From the NCBI RefSeq assembly GCF_018324685.1, contig NZ_AP023354.1, forward strand, positions 2,418,001-2,482,000: DNA of 64,000 bases, read 5' to 3'. Shown piece after piece: positions 24,679-33,964 of the stretch. The stretch comes from Actinocatenispora sera. Its GTDB lineage: Bacteria; Actinomycetota; Actinomycetes; Mycobacteriales; Micromonosporaceae. Below the pieces are notes generated by a model that was given only the letters and a program-made list of their open reading frames with translations, did not search any database and was not told where the DNA came from. Made by a program: the position numbers and the translations under genes. Numbering within the stretch: position 1 is the stretch's first letter; the number at the start of each line of letters is the position of its first letter.

Positions 24679-25857
24679 CTACCTGATGGTGAGGTTGGCG
24701 CCGGAGTGCGGCTCGAACACGTCGATCGAGTCCGGGTCGAACCAGACCTCCAGGTTCTGGCCCTCCCGGACCCGGGACCGGGCGTCCAGCTCGGTGACGA
24801 GCTGCGCCTCGCCGATCTCCTCGGTACCGCTGTCGCGCTCGATCTCGGCCAGGTGCTCGGAGTCCACGTGCGCGTTCTCCAGCGAGAAGTACGCGTACTT
24901 GACCGACCCCATCGACTCCAGGATGTCCACCGGCGCGGTGAACGTGACGCCGGCTCCGCGGCTGCCGTCGACCAGCGCGGCGTCCTCGAACGCCTCCGGC
25001 CGGATGCCGACGATCACCTCGCGCGGAACGTCGTGCCCTTCCAGCGTGGTACGGATCCGGTCGGTGAGCGGGATCCGGCCGAGTACCGTGTCGATCGCGT
25101 TGTCGGCGACGGTGCCGGGCACGAAGTTCATCGACGGCGAGCCGATGAACCCGGCGACGAACAGGTTGACGGGATCCTCGTACAGTTCCTGTGGCGAGCC
25201 GACCTGCTGGATCAGCCCGGCGCGCATGATCACGATCCGGTCGCCGAGCGTCATCGCCTCGGTCTGGTCGTGCGTCACGTACACCGTGGTGGTGCCGAGC
25301 CGCTTCTGGATCCGGGAGATCGAGGTGCGCATCTGCACCCGCAGCTTGGCGTCCAGGTTGGACAGTGGCTCGTCCATCAGGAACGCCTTGGGGCTGCGGA
25401 CGATCGCCCGGCCCATGGCGACCCGCTGCCGCTGCCCGCCGGACAGCGCGCCGGGCTTGCGGTCCAGGTACGGCACCAGGTCGAGGATCGCCGCGGCCTC
25501 CTCGATCTGCTGCTTGGCGGTGCCCTTGTCCACCTTGGCCAGCTTCAACGGGAAGCCGATGTTCTCCCGTACGGTCATGTGCGGGTAGAGCGCGTACGAC
25601 TGGAACACCATGGCGATGTCCCGGTCCCGCGGTGCCACCTCGTTGACGCGCTTGCCGTCGATGCGCAGCTCGCCGTCGGAGATGTCCTCCAGCCCGGCGA
25701 TCATGTTCAGCGTGGTGGTCTTCCCGCAGCCGGACGGGCCGACGAGGATGATGAACTCGTGGTCGGCCACGTCCAGGCTGAAGTTGTCGACGGCGACGGT
25801 GCCGTCCGGGAAGCGCTTGGTTATCTTGTCGAGGACGATCTCAGCCACTGTTGCCAC
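24679..25857 (-). CDS. sugC: ABC transporter ATP-binding protein, SugC/MsmX type
   Basis: This 392-aa ATPase energises a carbohydrate importer. The Walker A is [11 protein letters not shown], the Q-loop [13 protein letters not shown], the signature [14 protein letters not shown], Walker [17 protein letters not shown] and the switch His in [11 protein letters not shown]. The C-terminal MOI/TOBE regulatory domain is intact, as in trehalose SugC (393 aa). The GTG start at 25857 lies immediately after the permease stop, so the four genes are one operon. Confidence 0.88.
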   Translation of the reverse strand: MATVAEIVLDKITKRFPDGTVAVDNFSLDVADHEFIILVGPSGCGKTTTLNMIAGLEDISDGELRIDGKRVNEVAPRDRDIAMVFQSYALYPHMTVRENIGFPLKLAKVDKGTAKQQIEEAAAILDLVPYLDRKPGALSGGQRQRVAMGRAIVRSPKAFLMDEPLSNLDAKLRVQMRTSISRIQKRLGTTTVYVTHDQTEAMTLGDRIVIMRAGLIQQVGSPQELYEDPVNLFVAGFIGSPSMNFVPGTVADNAIDTVLGRIPLTDRIRTTLEGHDVPREVIVGIRPEAFEDAALVDGSRGAGVTFTAPVDILESMGSVKYAYFSLENAHVDSEHLAEIERDSGTEEIGEAQLVTELDARSRVREGQNLEVWFDPDSIDVFEPHSGANLTIR

Positions 25858-26688
25858 TCATCCCTTCACCGCACCGGACGTGAGCCCGGAGACGATCCGA
25901 CGCTGGAAGATCAGTACGAAGATGATGATCGGGATCGTGATCACCACTGCGGCCGCCATGATCGAACCCACCGGGTCCTCGAACTGGGAGGCACCGGTGA
26001 AGAACGAGATCGCCGCCGGCGCCGTGCGGGCCCTGTTCGACGAGGTCAGCGAGATCGCGAAGACGAAGTCGTTCCAGCACATGATGAACGCGAGGATCGC
26101 GGTGGTGATCACGCCCGGCATCGCCAGCGGCACGATCACCTGCCGGAACGCCTGGAACGGCGTGGCACCGTCCATCTTCGCGGCCTTCTCCAACTCCCAC
26201 GGGATCTCCCGCAGGAACGCCGACAACGTGTAGATCGTCAACGGCAGTGCGAACGTGATGTACGGCAGGATCAGTCCCGGCCAGGTGTTGAACAGGCCGA
26301 TCTGCCGCTCGATCTGGAACATCGGGGTCACCAGCGACACCTGCGGGAACATCGCGATCAGCAGCGAGGCGCCGAGCATCAGCCGCTTGCCCGGGAACTG
26401 CAGCCGGGCGATGGCGTACGCGGCGAACGTGCCGAAGACGATGGCGACGAGGGTCGAGATGAGACCGATGCCGATCGAGTTGACCAGTGGCCGGAGGAAA
26501 CCGCCGACCTGGAAGATGCTGACGTAGTTGTCGAACGTCCACTTGCGCGGGATGAAGTGCCCGTCGGTGAACGTGCTCGGGTCCTTGAGCGACAACGACA
26601 GCAGCCACAACACCGGGATCAGCGCGTAGATCGCCACGACGACGTTCGCGATGCTCCAGCCGGTTCGCTGCCGGGTGGTGGTGGCCAT
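25858..26688 (-). CDS. sugB: Carbohydrate ABC permease, MalG/SugB type
   Basis: This 276-aa inner-membrane permease has six transmembrane helices. The EAA loop that docks to the ATPase is visible as [34 protein letters not shown]. The N-terminus [12 protein letters not shown] is short, as in MalG-like subunits. Its ATG overlaps the stop of the other permease gene by 4 bases (ATGA) and its stop abuts the ATPase GTG. Confidence 0.88.
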   Translation of the reverse strand: MATTTRQRTGWSIANVVVAIYALIPVLWLLSLSLKDPSTFTDGHFIPRKWTFDNYVSIFQVGGFLRPLVNSIGIGLISTLVAIVFGTFAAYAIARLQFPGKRLMLGASLLIAMFPQVSLVTPMFQIERQIGLFNTWPGLILPYITFALPLTIYTLSAFLREIPWELEKAAKMDGATPFQAFRQVIVPLAMPGVITTAILAFIMCWNDFVFAISLTSSNRARTAPAAISFFTGASQFEDPVGSIMAAAVVITIPIIIFVLIFQRRIVSGLTSGAVKG

Positions 26689-27713
26689 CAGCGCCTCCCC
26701 GCGTTGTCGCTGCCGGGCGCGGCCGTGCCGAACCCCTTGATGAAGATGAACGCGATGATCGCGACCGTGATGAACATCAGGATCGACATGGTGGAGCCGA
26801 TGCCGAGGTTCAGCCCGCCGATCAGGTTGTGGTAGGTCAGGATCGACAGCGAACTGGTGCCCTGGGCGCCGTTGGTCAGCACGTAGATGTTGTCGTAGAT
26901 GCGCACCGCGTCCAGGGTGCGGAACAGCAGCGCGACCAGGATCGCCGGCTTCATCAGCGGCAGCGTCACCTGGGTGAACCGCTGCCAGGTGGAGGCGCCG
27001 TCCATCGACGCGGCGCGCTGCAGGTCGTCCGGCACGATGGCCAGCCCGGCCAGCAGCAGCAGCGCCATGAACGGCGTGGTCTTCCAGATCTCGGCGAGGA
27101 TGATGATGCCCACCGCCGGTGCCTGCTGGGTCAGCGGCGCCGAGTTGTCCGACAGCACGTTCGCCAGGTAGCCGTACCCGGGCGTCCACGCGTACCGCCA
27201 GCCGTAGGCGGCGACGACCGTGACGATGCCGTACGGGATGAGGGCCAGGGTGCGCACCACTCCGCGGCCGAGCAGCGTCCGGTGCATGACCATCGCCAGC
27301 GCCATGCCGAGGACCAGCTCGACCGCGACGCTGATGACGGTGACGATCATGGTGATCGCGAACGCGTGCCACCAGAACGAGTTGGTCAGCACGGTGACGT
27401 AGTTGGTCAGCCCGACCCACTTGTTGTCGTTCGGGAAGCGCAGGTCGGCACGCTGCAACGACAGCAGGATCGCGTAGACGATCGGGTAGATCGTCACCAC
27501 GACCATGATCACCGCGGCCGGCAGGCACAGCAGCCAGCCGAGCCGCCGTTCGGAGCGCCTGCCCTCGCTGAGCGCGGCCCGGCGCGCACCGTTCGGTACG
27601 GTCGCGGTCGCCGCACCCGTGGCGGCCGCGACCGGACCGGCGGCCGGCGCCGGGATGTCGGCTTCGGCGCGCGTCTCGTCGCGGGGTTGGCGCGTCTCGC
27701 CGTCGTCGGTCAC
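26688..27713 (-). CDS. sugA: Carbohydrate ABC permease, MalF/SugA type
   Basis: This 341-aa permease has a cytoplasmic Ala-rich N-terminal tail (residues 1-60) and six membrane helices. The EAA motif is [38 protein letters not shown]. It overlaps the receptor gene end by 4 bases and the next permease by 4. With the receptor it forms the translocation path of a disaccharide-type importer. Confidence 0.87.
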   Translation of the reverse strand: MTDDGETRQPRDETRAEADIPAPAAGPVAAATGAATATVPNGARRAALSEGRRSERRLGWLLCLPAAVIMVVVTIYPIVYAILLSLQRADLRFPNDNKWVGLTNYVTVLTNSFWWHAFAITMIVTVISVAVELVLGMALAMVMHRTLLGRGVVRTLALIPYGIVTVVAAYGWRYAWTPGYGYLANVLSDNSAPLTQQAPAVGIIILAEIWKTTPFMALLLLAGLAIVPDDLQRAASMDGASTWQRFTQVTLPLMKPAILVALLFRTLDAVRIYDNIYVLTNGAQGTSSLSILTYHNLIGGLNLGIGSTMSILMFITVAIIAFIFIKGFGTAAPGSDNAGRR

Positions 27714-29023
27714 GGCAGAACCCCCTTGGACTGGAGTGCGTCACTGATCTGCGATCGCAGCGCGCGCTCGGTGGACACCGCCTGGATCGACTTCGGCGGG
27801 GACAGCAACGTCGAGGTGACCGTCGAGACGTTCTGGTAGGTGGCGGTCACCGGCCGGGACACCGCCGTACGCAGCTCGTCCAGAATCGCCTGCCGCATCG
27901 GATATGCGGTCACCATGCTCGGATTGGTCTTCGCGTTGGTCTTCTTGTTCGGGTCCAGCGGCCTGGTGTCGTGGTAGACGGACTCGATGGTCGGCGGTAC
28001 CCCGTCCAGAATCGCGCCGTACTTCTGGTTCGCCGCGTTGCGCAGGCACAGCGCCGCGCTGAAGGCAAGGTCCGGATGGTCGGAGTACTTGCTCACGGCG
28101 AGGTTCTCGCCGCCGATGGTGGCCTTGCCGGTACCCGTGATGCCGGGGATCGGCGCCCACTTGAAGTTCTTCAGCATCTGGGGCTTGTCGGCGGCCATCG
28201 ACGCGTACACGTACGGCCAGTTGATCTCGGCCACCGCGGTGCCGCCCTCGACGGCGAGCCGCGCCGGGTCCTCCTGGGTGTTGGACAGCGACGGGTCGGC
28301 CGCGGCGGAGTTGGCGAACTTGGACATGGTGGACAGCGCGGTGACCGCCGGCTTGCCCAGCGACACCTCGGTACCGGCCTTGTTCAGGATCGAGCCGCCG
28401 GCGGCGGCGAGGACGCTGTTGAACCACACCACGAGGCCCTCGTACTGGGCGCCGGTGACCTCGACGTAGTGCGGCTTGCCGGCCTTCTTCAGCCGGGTCG
28501 CCTCGTCGATCAGCCCCTGGTAGGTCGCCGGTGGCTTGGGCATCAGGTCGGAGCGATACCACAGCAGCTGGACGTTGGTGTTGTTCGGCGCGCCGTACAG
28601 CGTGCCGTTGATGGTGGCGGTGGACAGCGGCGCGGGAAGCGTGCCGTTCTCCACCTGCTGCCGGTTGCTACCGGTCCACGGGCGGATCCATCCCGCCTTG
28701 GCCAGCTCGGCGGTCCAGGTGACGTCGATGCCGAGAATGTCCATGCCGTGGTCGGCCGCGGCGAGGCGGCGCACCAGTTGCTCCCGCTGCTGGTCGGCGG
28801 TGCGGGGCAACAGGTTCAGATCGATCCGGTATTTGCCGTGTGCCTGCTGGTTGCAGCGTTTGACGATGTCTGCCCGGTGCTGTTGTGGGTACGCATACAT
28901 GTTCAGGACCGGGGTGCCCGTCGATTCCGATCCTCCACAGGCGGACAGCAGCGTGCCGGCCATGATGGCCGCCGCTCCCACCGCCACAGTTGTGCGCAGC
29001 CGCCGGGTGGTTTCTGGCCGCAC
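27710..29023 (-). CDS. lpqY: Sugar-binding lipoprotein, LpqY-like
   Basis: This 437-aa family 1 solute-binding lipoprotein has a signal peptide [22 protein letters not shown] and lipobox LLSAC. Binding-domain features include [46 protein letters not shown] and NWPYVYASM. The gene order receptor-permease-permease-ATPase is that of mycobacterial LpqY-SugABC, the importer that recycles trehalose. The substrate assignment rests on order and family resemblance only; maltose-type sugars are possible. GTG at 29023 is chosen because GGAAGGAG lies just upstream; an ATG at 29044 would overlap that site. Confidence 0.75.
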   Translation of the reverse strand: MRPETTRRLRTTVAVGAAAIMAGTLLSACGGSESTGTPVLNMYAYPQQHRADIVKRCNQQAHGKYRIDLNLLPRTADQQREQLVRRLAAADHGMDILGIDVTWTAELAKAGWIRPWTGSNRQQVENGTLPAPLSTATINGTLYGAPNNTNVQLLWYRSDLMPKPPATYQGLIDEATRLKKAGKPHYVEVTGAQYEGLVVWFNSVLAAAGGSILNKAGTEVSLGKPAVTALSTMSKFANSAAADPSLSNTQEDPARLAVEGGTAVAEINWPYVYASMAADKPQMLKNFKWAPIPGITGTGKATIGGENLAVSKYSDHPDLAFSAALCLRNAANQKYGAILDGVPPTIESVYHDTRPLDPNKKTNAKTNPSMVTAYPMRQAILDELRTAVSRPVTATYQNVSTVTSTLLSPPKSIQAVSTERALRSQISDALQSKGVLP

Positions 29024-29240
29024 GATTCGCTCTCCTTCCGGCATCCCGGGCCGGGTAGCGCGTGCCCGGCCCGTTCTGCGTTCGCCGCACTCGCGGTACG
29101 AGCGCGCAAGCGTCGCCGAGATGCGACAAGACGTAATCTAATTCCGGCACGGGTAGGGCGTTGCCGTTTCCGCCCAATAGGCGGACGCCGCTGTGCGGTG
29201 GCGGCACCGGATGTACCGGTTGTACCGGTACCGTCACCGG
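29024..29240 (-). promoter_or_regulatory. Leader of the sugar ABC operon with hairpin
   Basis: This spacer between hpnH and lpqY has a 9-bp perfect stem (CGGGCCGGG 29047-29055 with 29065-29073) close to the ribosome site of lpqY, plus AT-rich sequence near 29132-29146 (GACGTAATCTAATTC on the plus strand) where a promoter could sit. The hairpin may be an operator, a transcription attenuator or a terminator of the hopanoid operon reading through. Confidence 0.4.
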
Positions 29241-30251
29241 TCAGACCTCGCGCAGCGCGCGCAGCCCGTCCCGCAGCGAGCTCGTCGTGGCCAGGACCGC
29301 GCTCGGCTCGTACCCGCAGTGCGCCATGCAGTTGTTGCAGCGCTCGTCCCGGCCGCGGCCGTACGAGTCCCAGTCGGTCGTCTCGACCAGCTCCCGGTAG
29401 CTCTTGGCGTAGCTGTCGCCCATCAGGTAGCAGGGCCGCTGCCACCCCTTCAGCGAGTACGACGGGATGCCCCAGGCGGTGCAGTCGAAGTCCCGCTTGC
29501 CCTCCAGGAAGTCCAGGAACAGCGGGGAGTGGGACAGCCGCCACTTCTTCCGGTTGCCGTTCGCGAAAGCCTTCTTGAACAGCTCCCGGGTCTCGGTCAC
29601 GCCGAGGAAGTGGTCCTGGTCGGGCGCCTTCTCGTACGCGTAGGCCGGCGAGATCATCATGTCGTCGACCTTGACCTCGTCGTTGAGGAAGTTCAGCACG
29701 TCGATGATGGTCTGCGGCGTGTCGGTGTTGAAGAACGTCGAGTTCGTCGTCACCCGGAAACCCTTGGCCTGCAGGAACCTGATGGCCGCGATCGCCTCGT
29801 CGAACACACCTTCCTTGCTCACCGACTCGTCGTGCCGCTCGCGCAGCCCGTCGATGTGCACCGCGAACTGGAAGTAGGGCGAGGGCTTGAAGTCGAACTT
29901 GTCGAACCGCTTGCGCAGCAGTACGGCGTTGGTGCAGAGGATCACGAACTTCTTGCGCTTGACCAGTTCGTTGACCATCACGTCGATCTGCGGATGCATC
30001 AGCGGTTCGCCGCCCGCGATCGAGACGGCCGGCGTGCCGCACTCCTCGACCGCGGCGATCGCCTGCTCGACCGGCATCCGTCGCTTGAGCACGTCGGCCG
30101 GTTCCTGGATCTTGCCGCAGCCCACGCACGCCAGGTTGCAGGCGAACAGCGGTTCCAGCTCCAGGACGAGCGGGAACTTCTTCCGGCCGGCGAGCCTGTT
30201 CTTCATCACGTAGGCACCGACCTTGACCGCCTGCCGCAGCGGTACACCCAT
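29241..30251 (-). CDS. hpnH: Adenosylhopene transferase (radical SAM)
   Basis: HpnH attaches the 5'-deoxyadenosyl group to diploptene (hopene) to give adenosylhopane, the first step of side-chain extension of hopanoids. It is a radical SAM enzyme of 336 aa with the cluster motif CNLACVGC (Cys-x3-Cys-x2-Cys) and the SAM-contact GGEPLMHP. A C-terminal Cys-rich segment, DERCNNCMAHCGYEPSAV, is characteristic of HpnH. It is the last gene of the hopanoid operon and starts 1 base before the hpnG stop, so the two are coupled. Confidence 0.94.
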   Translation of the reverse strand: MGVPLRQAVKVGAYVMKNRLAGRKKFPLVLELEPLFACNLACVGCGKIQEPADVLKRRMPVEQAIAAVEECGTPAVSIAGGEPLMHPQIDVMVNELVKRKKFVILCTNAVLLRKRFDKFDFKPSPYFQFAVHIDGLRERHDESVSKEGVFDEAIAAIRFLQAKGFRVTTNSTFFNTDTPQTIIDVLNFLNDEVKVDDMMISPAYAYEKAPDQDHFLGVTETRELFKKAFANGNRKKWRLSHSPLFLDFLEGKRDFDCTAWGIPSYSLKGWQRPCYLMGDSYAKSYRELVETTDWDSYGRGRDERCNNCMAHCGYEPSAVLATTSSLRDGLRALREV

Positions 30252-30252
30252 G

Positions 30253-30984
30253 TCAGCGCACCTCCTTGAGGGGTTGGTGTGATTCGTTCCGGACTGCCGG
30301 GCCGGCCGTCGCGGCCCAACCGGCGAGCACCTCGGCCAGGTCCCGCAGCCGGCGCAGCGCGGTACGCAGGTGCCACAGGGTGGCCGGGCCGAACACCGGC
30401 CCCGGCGCGCAGTCGGCGACCACCCGCAGGCAGCCCACCGGACGCGCCGGGCCGGACAGCAGCCAGTACGACTCGGTGTCGGCGACGAGCGCGCCGGTGC
30501 CGGCGAGCCGGTCGCGCGCGGTACCGGCCACGAGCCGGCGCCGGCTGGCGACCGGTCCGATGTGGACGGTGCAGCCGGCGGCGCGCAGCAGCGCGGCGAG
30601 CTGCGCCGTGCCGTCGAGGCGGACCGGGGCACCGTCGGGGCCGCGGACCTTGTCGGCCAGGACCACGTCGCCGGTGTGCAGCGAGGCGACCAGGCCGCCG
30701 CCGACCCCGGCGACGACCACGCCGTGGCCGGCCAGCCGGGCCGCGGCGCGCGCCGCCCGTCCCGGGCCGACCCCGGTGTGCAGCACCGCCGCCGCGCCGG
30801 CGCCGGCCGGGCGGGGTGGCAGGGGCGCACCGGTGCCGGCCGGCTCGACGCCGGCCGTGCCGACGCCGGCCGACAGGGCCATACCGGTGCCGGCCGGGTC
30901 GGCGCCGCCGGGTGGGCCGGTGCGCGCGGCGCCGCGGCGCAGGGCGCGGGCCTCCGCGCGCATCGGGGCGAGCAGTACGGTCAT
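30253..30984 (-). CDS. hpnG: Hopanoid nucleosidase/phosphorylase
   Basis: HpnG removes adenine from adenosylhopane to give the ribosyl/phosphoribosyl hopane on the way to bacteriohopanetetrol. The purine-nucleoside-phosphorylase-like features are VVVAGVGGGLVASLHTGDVVLAD and the AD-ESYWLLSGPARPVGCLRVVAD region (nucleoside pocket Glu and Asp). Compared with relatives, residues about 18-65 are a low-complexity Gly/Ala/Pro insertion (DPAGTGMALSAGVGTAGVEP). The ATG at 30984 overlaps the shc stop by 4 bases. Confidence 0.85.
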   Translation of the reverse strand: MTVLLAPMRAEARALRRGAARTGPPGGADPAGTGMALSAGVGTAGVEPAGTGAPLPPRPAGAGAAAVLHTGVGPGRAARAAARLAGHGVVVAGVGGGLVASLHTGDVVLADKVRGPDGAPVRLDGTAQLAALLRAAGCTVHIGPVASRRRLVAGTARDRLAGTGALVADTESYWLLSGPARPVGCLRVVADCAPGPVFGPATLWHLRTALRRLRDLAEVLAGWAATAGPAVRNESHQPLKEVR

Positions 30985-32918
30985 CGCACCGCCCCTGCGC
31001 CGTCGCCGTCCGGTGCCGGCGTGACCCGGCCGAGGATCCGGCCGAGCGCGCTGACCGGGAACACCATCCGGTACAGCTTGTAGCTGAGATAGAAGTCGCC
31101 GGGGAAACCGGTCCCGGTGAAGAAGTCCTCGTCCCAGGAGCCGTCCGGGTTCTGCGTCTGGGCCAGGTAACCGGCACCCCGGCGAGCCTCCGCGCCGGCG
31201 CCGGCGCCGGCCGCGTCCAGCGCGAGCAGCGCCCACGCGGTCTGCGACGGGGTCGACTCGCCGCGGCCGCGCCAGGCATCGTCGCGGTACGAGCGCAGAT
31301 CCTCGCCCCAGCCGCCGTCCGGGTTCTGGTGCGCCGACAGCCAGCGCACCGCCCGCCGGATTCGCGGATCGTCCGGGGTGAGCCCGGCCGCCACCAGCGC
31401 CGGCAGCACCGCGCCGGTGCCGTACACGTAGTTGGCGCCCCACCGCCCGTACCAGGAACCGTCGTCCTCCTGGTGGCGCAGCAACCAGTCGACGCCGCGG
31501 CGCACCACCGGATCGGTCGCCATGCCCTCGGCGCACAGGCACTCCACCACGTGCGCGGTGACGTCCGCGGACGGCGGGTCGGTCATCGCGCCGAAGTCGG
31601 CGAACGGGATCTGTGCCGGGATGCTGGAGGTGTTGTCGGCGTCGAACGCGCCCCAGCCGCCGTCGGACGACTGCATCCCGGCCAGCCACCGTACCGCGCG
31701 GCCGATCGTGGCCCGCCGGTCCCGCGCATCGGCCGCGCCGGAACGGATCCGGCGCAGCGCGAGGATCACCTCGGCGGTGTCGTCGGTGTCCGGGTACCCG
31801 TCGTTGGCGAACTCGAACGCCCAGCCGCTCGGTGCGAGCCCGGGCCGGCGCACCGCCCAGTCGCCGGTACGCCGGATCTCCTCGCCCACCAGCCACCGGC
31901 CGGCCCTGGTCAGCGCCGGATCGTCGGCCGCAACGCCGGCGTCGGCGAGCGCGGTGACCGCGAGGCAGGTGTCCCACACCGGTGACTGGCACGCCTCCAT
32001 CCACCGCACCGGCCCGGCGGGGGAGTCCTCGTGCACGGTGAAACCGTCCAGCCCGGACAGCGCCGCCCGCTGTACCGGATGGTCCAACGGGTAGCCGAGC
32101 GCGTCGAGCGCCATCAGCCCGTACGCCCACGGCGGCTGGATGCCGCCCCAGCCGCCGTCCGCCTCCTGCCGGGCGATCATCCACTCGGCGCAGCGGGCCA
32201 GGGCGAGCCGGCGCAGCGGCCGGATCGGATGCCGCTCGTACCCGATCAGTACCTGGCGGTCGAGCAGGTGGAACAGCCCCGGTACGGACAGCGCCCGCGG
32301 CGGGGTGGGCGGCGGTGACCCGGCCCGCAGCTCGGCCAGCGAGACGCCGAGCCGCCGGCGCGGTTGCAGCGCCCGCAGCACCGCGATCGGCACCACGGTC
32401 TGCCGGGCCCAGCATCCGAAGCTGTACAGCGACAGCGGCGCGGACGGCGGCAGGAACACGATCTCCGGCGGGATCACCGGTACCAGCTGCCACGGCCACT
32501 CGCCGAACAGCGCCAGCCAGATCCGGGTGAACACCCGGCTCGATTCGAGACCACCGTGCGACACGACGTACCCGCGGGCGGCGGCCATGTGCGGCGCGTC
32601 GACGCCGTCGCCGGCCAGCTTGAGCGCCAGGTACGCCTCGACCGTGGTGGACAGGTCGGCCGGGCCGCCGTGGAACGCCGCCCAGGTGCCGTCGTCGCGC
32701 TGCTTGGACCGGATCCAGCGCGCCGACGCCGCGGTCTGCTCCGCGGTACGGATGCCGAGGAACTGCCGCATCAGCAGGTCCTCGGCGTCCATCGTCACGT
32801 TGGTCTCCATGTTGCCCTTCCACCAGCCGTCCGCGGTCTGGTGCTCGCGCAGCCACGCCACGGCACGGTCCAGCGCCGCCCCGGCAGCGTCCAAAGTGGA
32901 CTGAGCCTGTACGGTCAT
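30981..32918 (-). CDS. shc: Squalene-hopene cyclase
   Basis: Shc cyclises squalene to hopene and diplopterol at the membrane. The protein has 645 aa, the usual size. The catalytic acid motif DxDDTA appears as GYPDTDDTAEVILALRR, and at least five QW repeats are visible (for example QEADGGWGG, QSSDGGWGAF, QEDDGSWYGRW, QNPDGGWGEDL, QNPDGSWDE). It overlaps the polyprenyl-synthase stop and the hpnG start by 4 bases each. It is the core enzyme of the operon. Confidence 0.95.
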   Translation of the reverse strand: MTVQAQSTLDAAGAALDRAVAWLREHQTADGWWKGNMETNVTMDAEDLLMRQFLGIRTAEQTAASARWIRSKQRDDGTWAAFHGGPADLSTTVEAYLALKLAGDGVDAPHMAAARGYVVSHGGLESSRVFTRIWLALFGEWPWQLVPVIPPEIVFLPPSAPLSLYSFGCWARQTVVPIAVLRALQPRRRLGVSLAELRAGSPPPTPPRALSVPGLFHLLDRQVLIGYERHPIRPLRRLALARCAEWMIARQEADGGWGGIQPPWAYGLMALDALGYPLDHPVQRAALSGLDGFTVHEDSPAGPVRWMEACQSPVWDTCLAVTALADAGVAADDPALTRAGRWLVGEEIRRTGDWAVRRPGLAPSGWAFEFANDGYPDTDDTAEVILALRRIRSGAADARDRRATIGRAVRWLAGMQSSDGGWGAFDADNTSSIPAQIPFADFGAMTDPPSADVTAHVVECLCAEGMATDPVVRRGVDWLLRHQEDDGSWYGRWGANYVYGTGAVLPALVAAGLTPDDPRIRRAVRWLSAHQNPDGGWGEDLRSYRDDAWRGRGESTPSQTAWALLALDAAGAGAGAEARRGAGYLAQTQNPDGSWDEDFFTGTGFPGDFYLSYKLYRMVFPVSALGRILGRVTPAPDGDGAGAVR

Positions 32919-33964
32919 CGGTCCCGCCCCGTGACGAAGTGCGCGAGGTCGATCAGCTCGGCCCGGACGTCGGCCGGCAGCGGCGCGGGTGCCGCGTCGT
33001 CGCCGCCGGCGAGCTCGTCGATCTCGTCGAGCTGGGCCAGCGCCAGGTCGAGCTGGCGGCCCGCCTCGTGTTCGGTCCACGACCGGCCGCCCGCCGCCTC
33101 GACCAGCGCCGCGGCCTCGGCGAGCTGCTCGCCGGTCAGCTCGCCGGGCGCGAGGTACAGCTCGCGCAGCCGGTCGGCCGCGGCGACGCCGGCACCCAGC
33201 GCGTACACCACCGGGATCGACTTCTTGCGCGACTGCAGGTCGTGCAGCACCGGCTTGCCGGTCACCTCGGGCGTGCCCCAGATGCCGAGCAGGTCGTCGA
33301 CGAGCTGGAACGCCACGCCGAGGTGCTCGCCGTACCGGGCGAGGCGCAGCGTGGTCTCGGCCGGCGCGTCGCACAGCATCGCGCCGATCGAGCAGGAGCA
33401 GGCGAACAGCGCCGCGGTCTTGCCGCGCACCATCTCCAGGCACTCGTCCAGCGTCACGTCGTCGCGGCGCTCGAAGCGCAGGTCCGCGGTCTGCCCGGCG
33501 ACCAGCCGCCGTACCGTCACCGACAGGGTACGAAGCGCCCAGGTCGCGGTCGGCTCGGCCGCCTCGGCGAGCAGCTCGAACGCCAGCCCCAGCAGCGCGT
33601 CGCCGGCGAGGATCGCATCCGCTTCGCCGTACGCCGCCCACGCCGACGGCCGGTGCCGCCGCTCGGCGTCGCGGTCCATCACGTCGTCGTGCAGCAGCGA
33701 GTAGTTGTGCACCAGTTCGACCGCGGCGGCGGCCGGCACCGCGCGGTCCGGTCGGGCACCCGCGGCGCGCGCCCCGAGCAGCGTGAACGCCGCCCGCATG
33801 CCCTTGCCGCCGCCGTCGGTCGGCGTCCCGTCGACCTGCCAGTACCCGAGGTGGTAGCCGGAGACCAGGCGGCAGTGCGAATCGAGCCGGTCGATCGCGC
33901 CCCGGATCGACGGCTCGACCAGCGCCCGCAGCGCACCGAGGCTCTCCGGTATGGTCGCCGTCAT
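32915..33964 (-). CDS. Polyprenyl diphosphate synthase (FPP-type)
   Basis: This 349-aa trans-isoprenyl diphosphate synthase probably makes the farnesyl diphosphate used by HpnC/HpnD. The first Asp-rich motif is LLHDDVMDRDAERRHRPS. The second is replaced by FQLVDDLLGIWG, a variant known in actinobacterial synthases. The product-length residues before DDVMD (LVHNYS) have no large aromatic block, so C20 is possible too. It overlaps both neighbours by 4 bases. Confidence 0.85.
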   Translation of the reverse strand: MTATIPESLGALRALVEPSIRGAIDRLDSHCRLVSGYHLGYWQVDGTPTDGGGKGMRAAFTLLGARAAGARPDRAVPAAAAVELVHNYSLLHDDVMDRDAERRHRPSAWAAYGEADAILAGDALLGLAFELLAEAAEPTATWALRTLSVTVRRLVAGQTADLRFERRDDVTLDECLEMVRGKTAALFACSCSIGAMLCDAPAETTLRLARYGEHLGVAFQLVDDLLGIWGTPEVTGKPVLHDLQSRKKSIPVVYALGAGVAAADRLRELYLAPGELTGEQLAEAAALVEAAGGRSWTEHEAGRQLDLALAQLDEIDELAGGDDAAPAPLPADVRAELIDLAHFVTGRDR

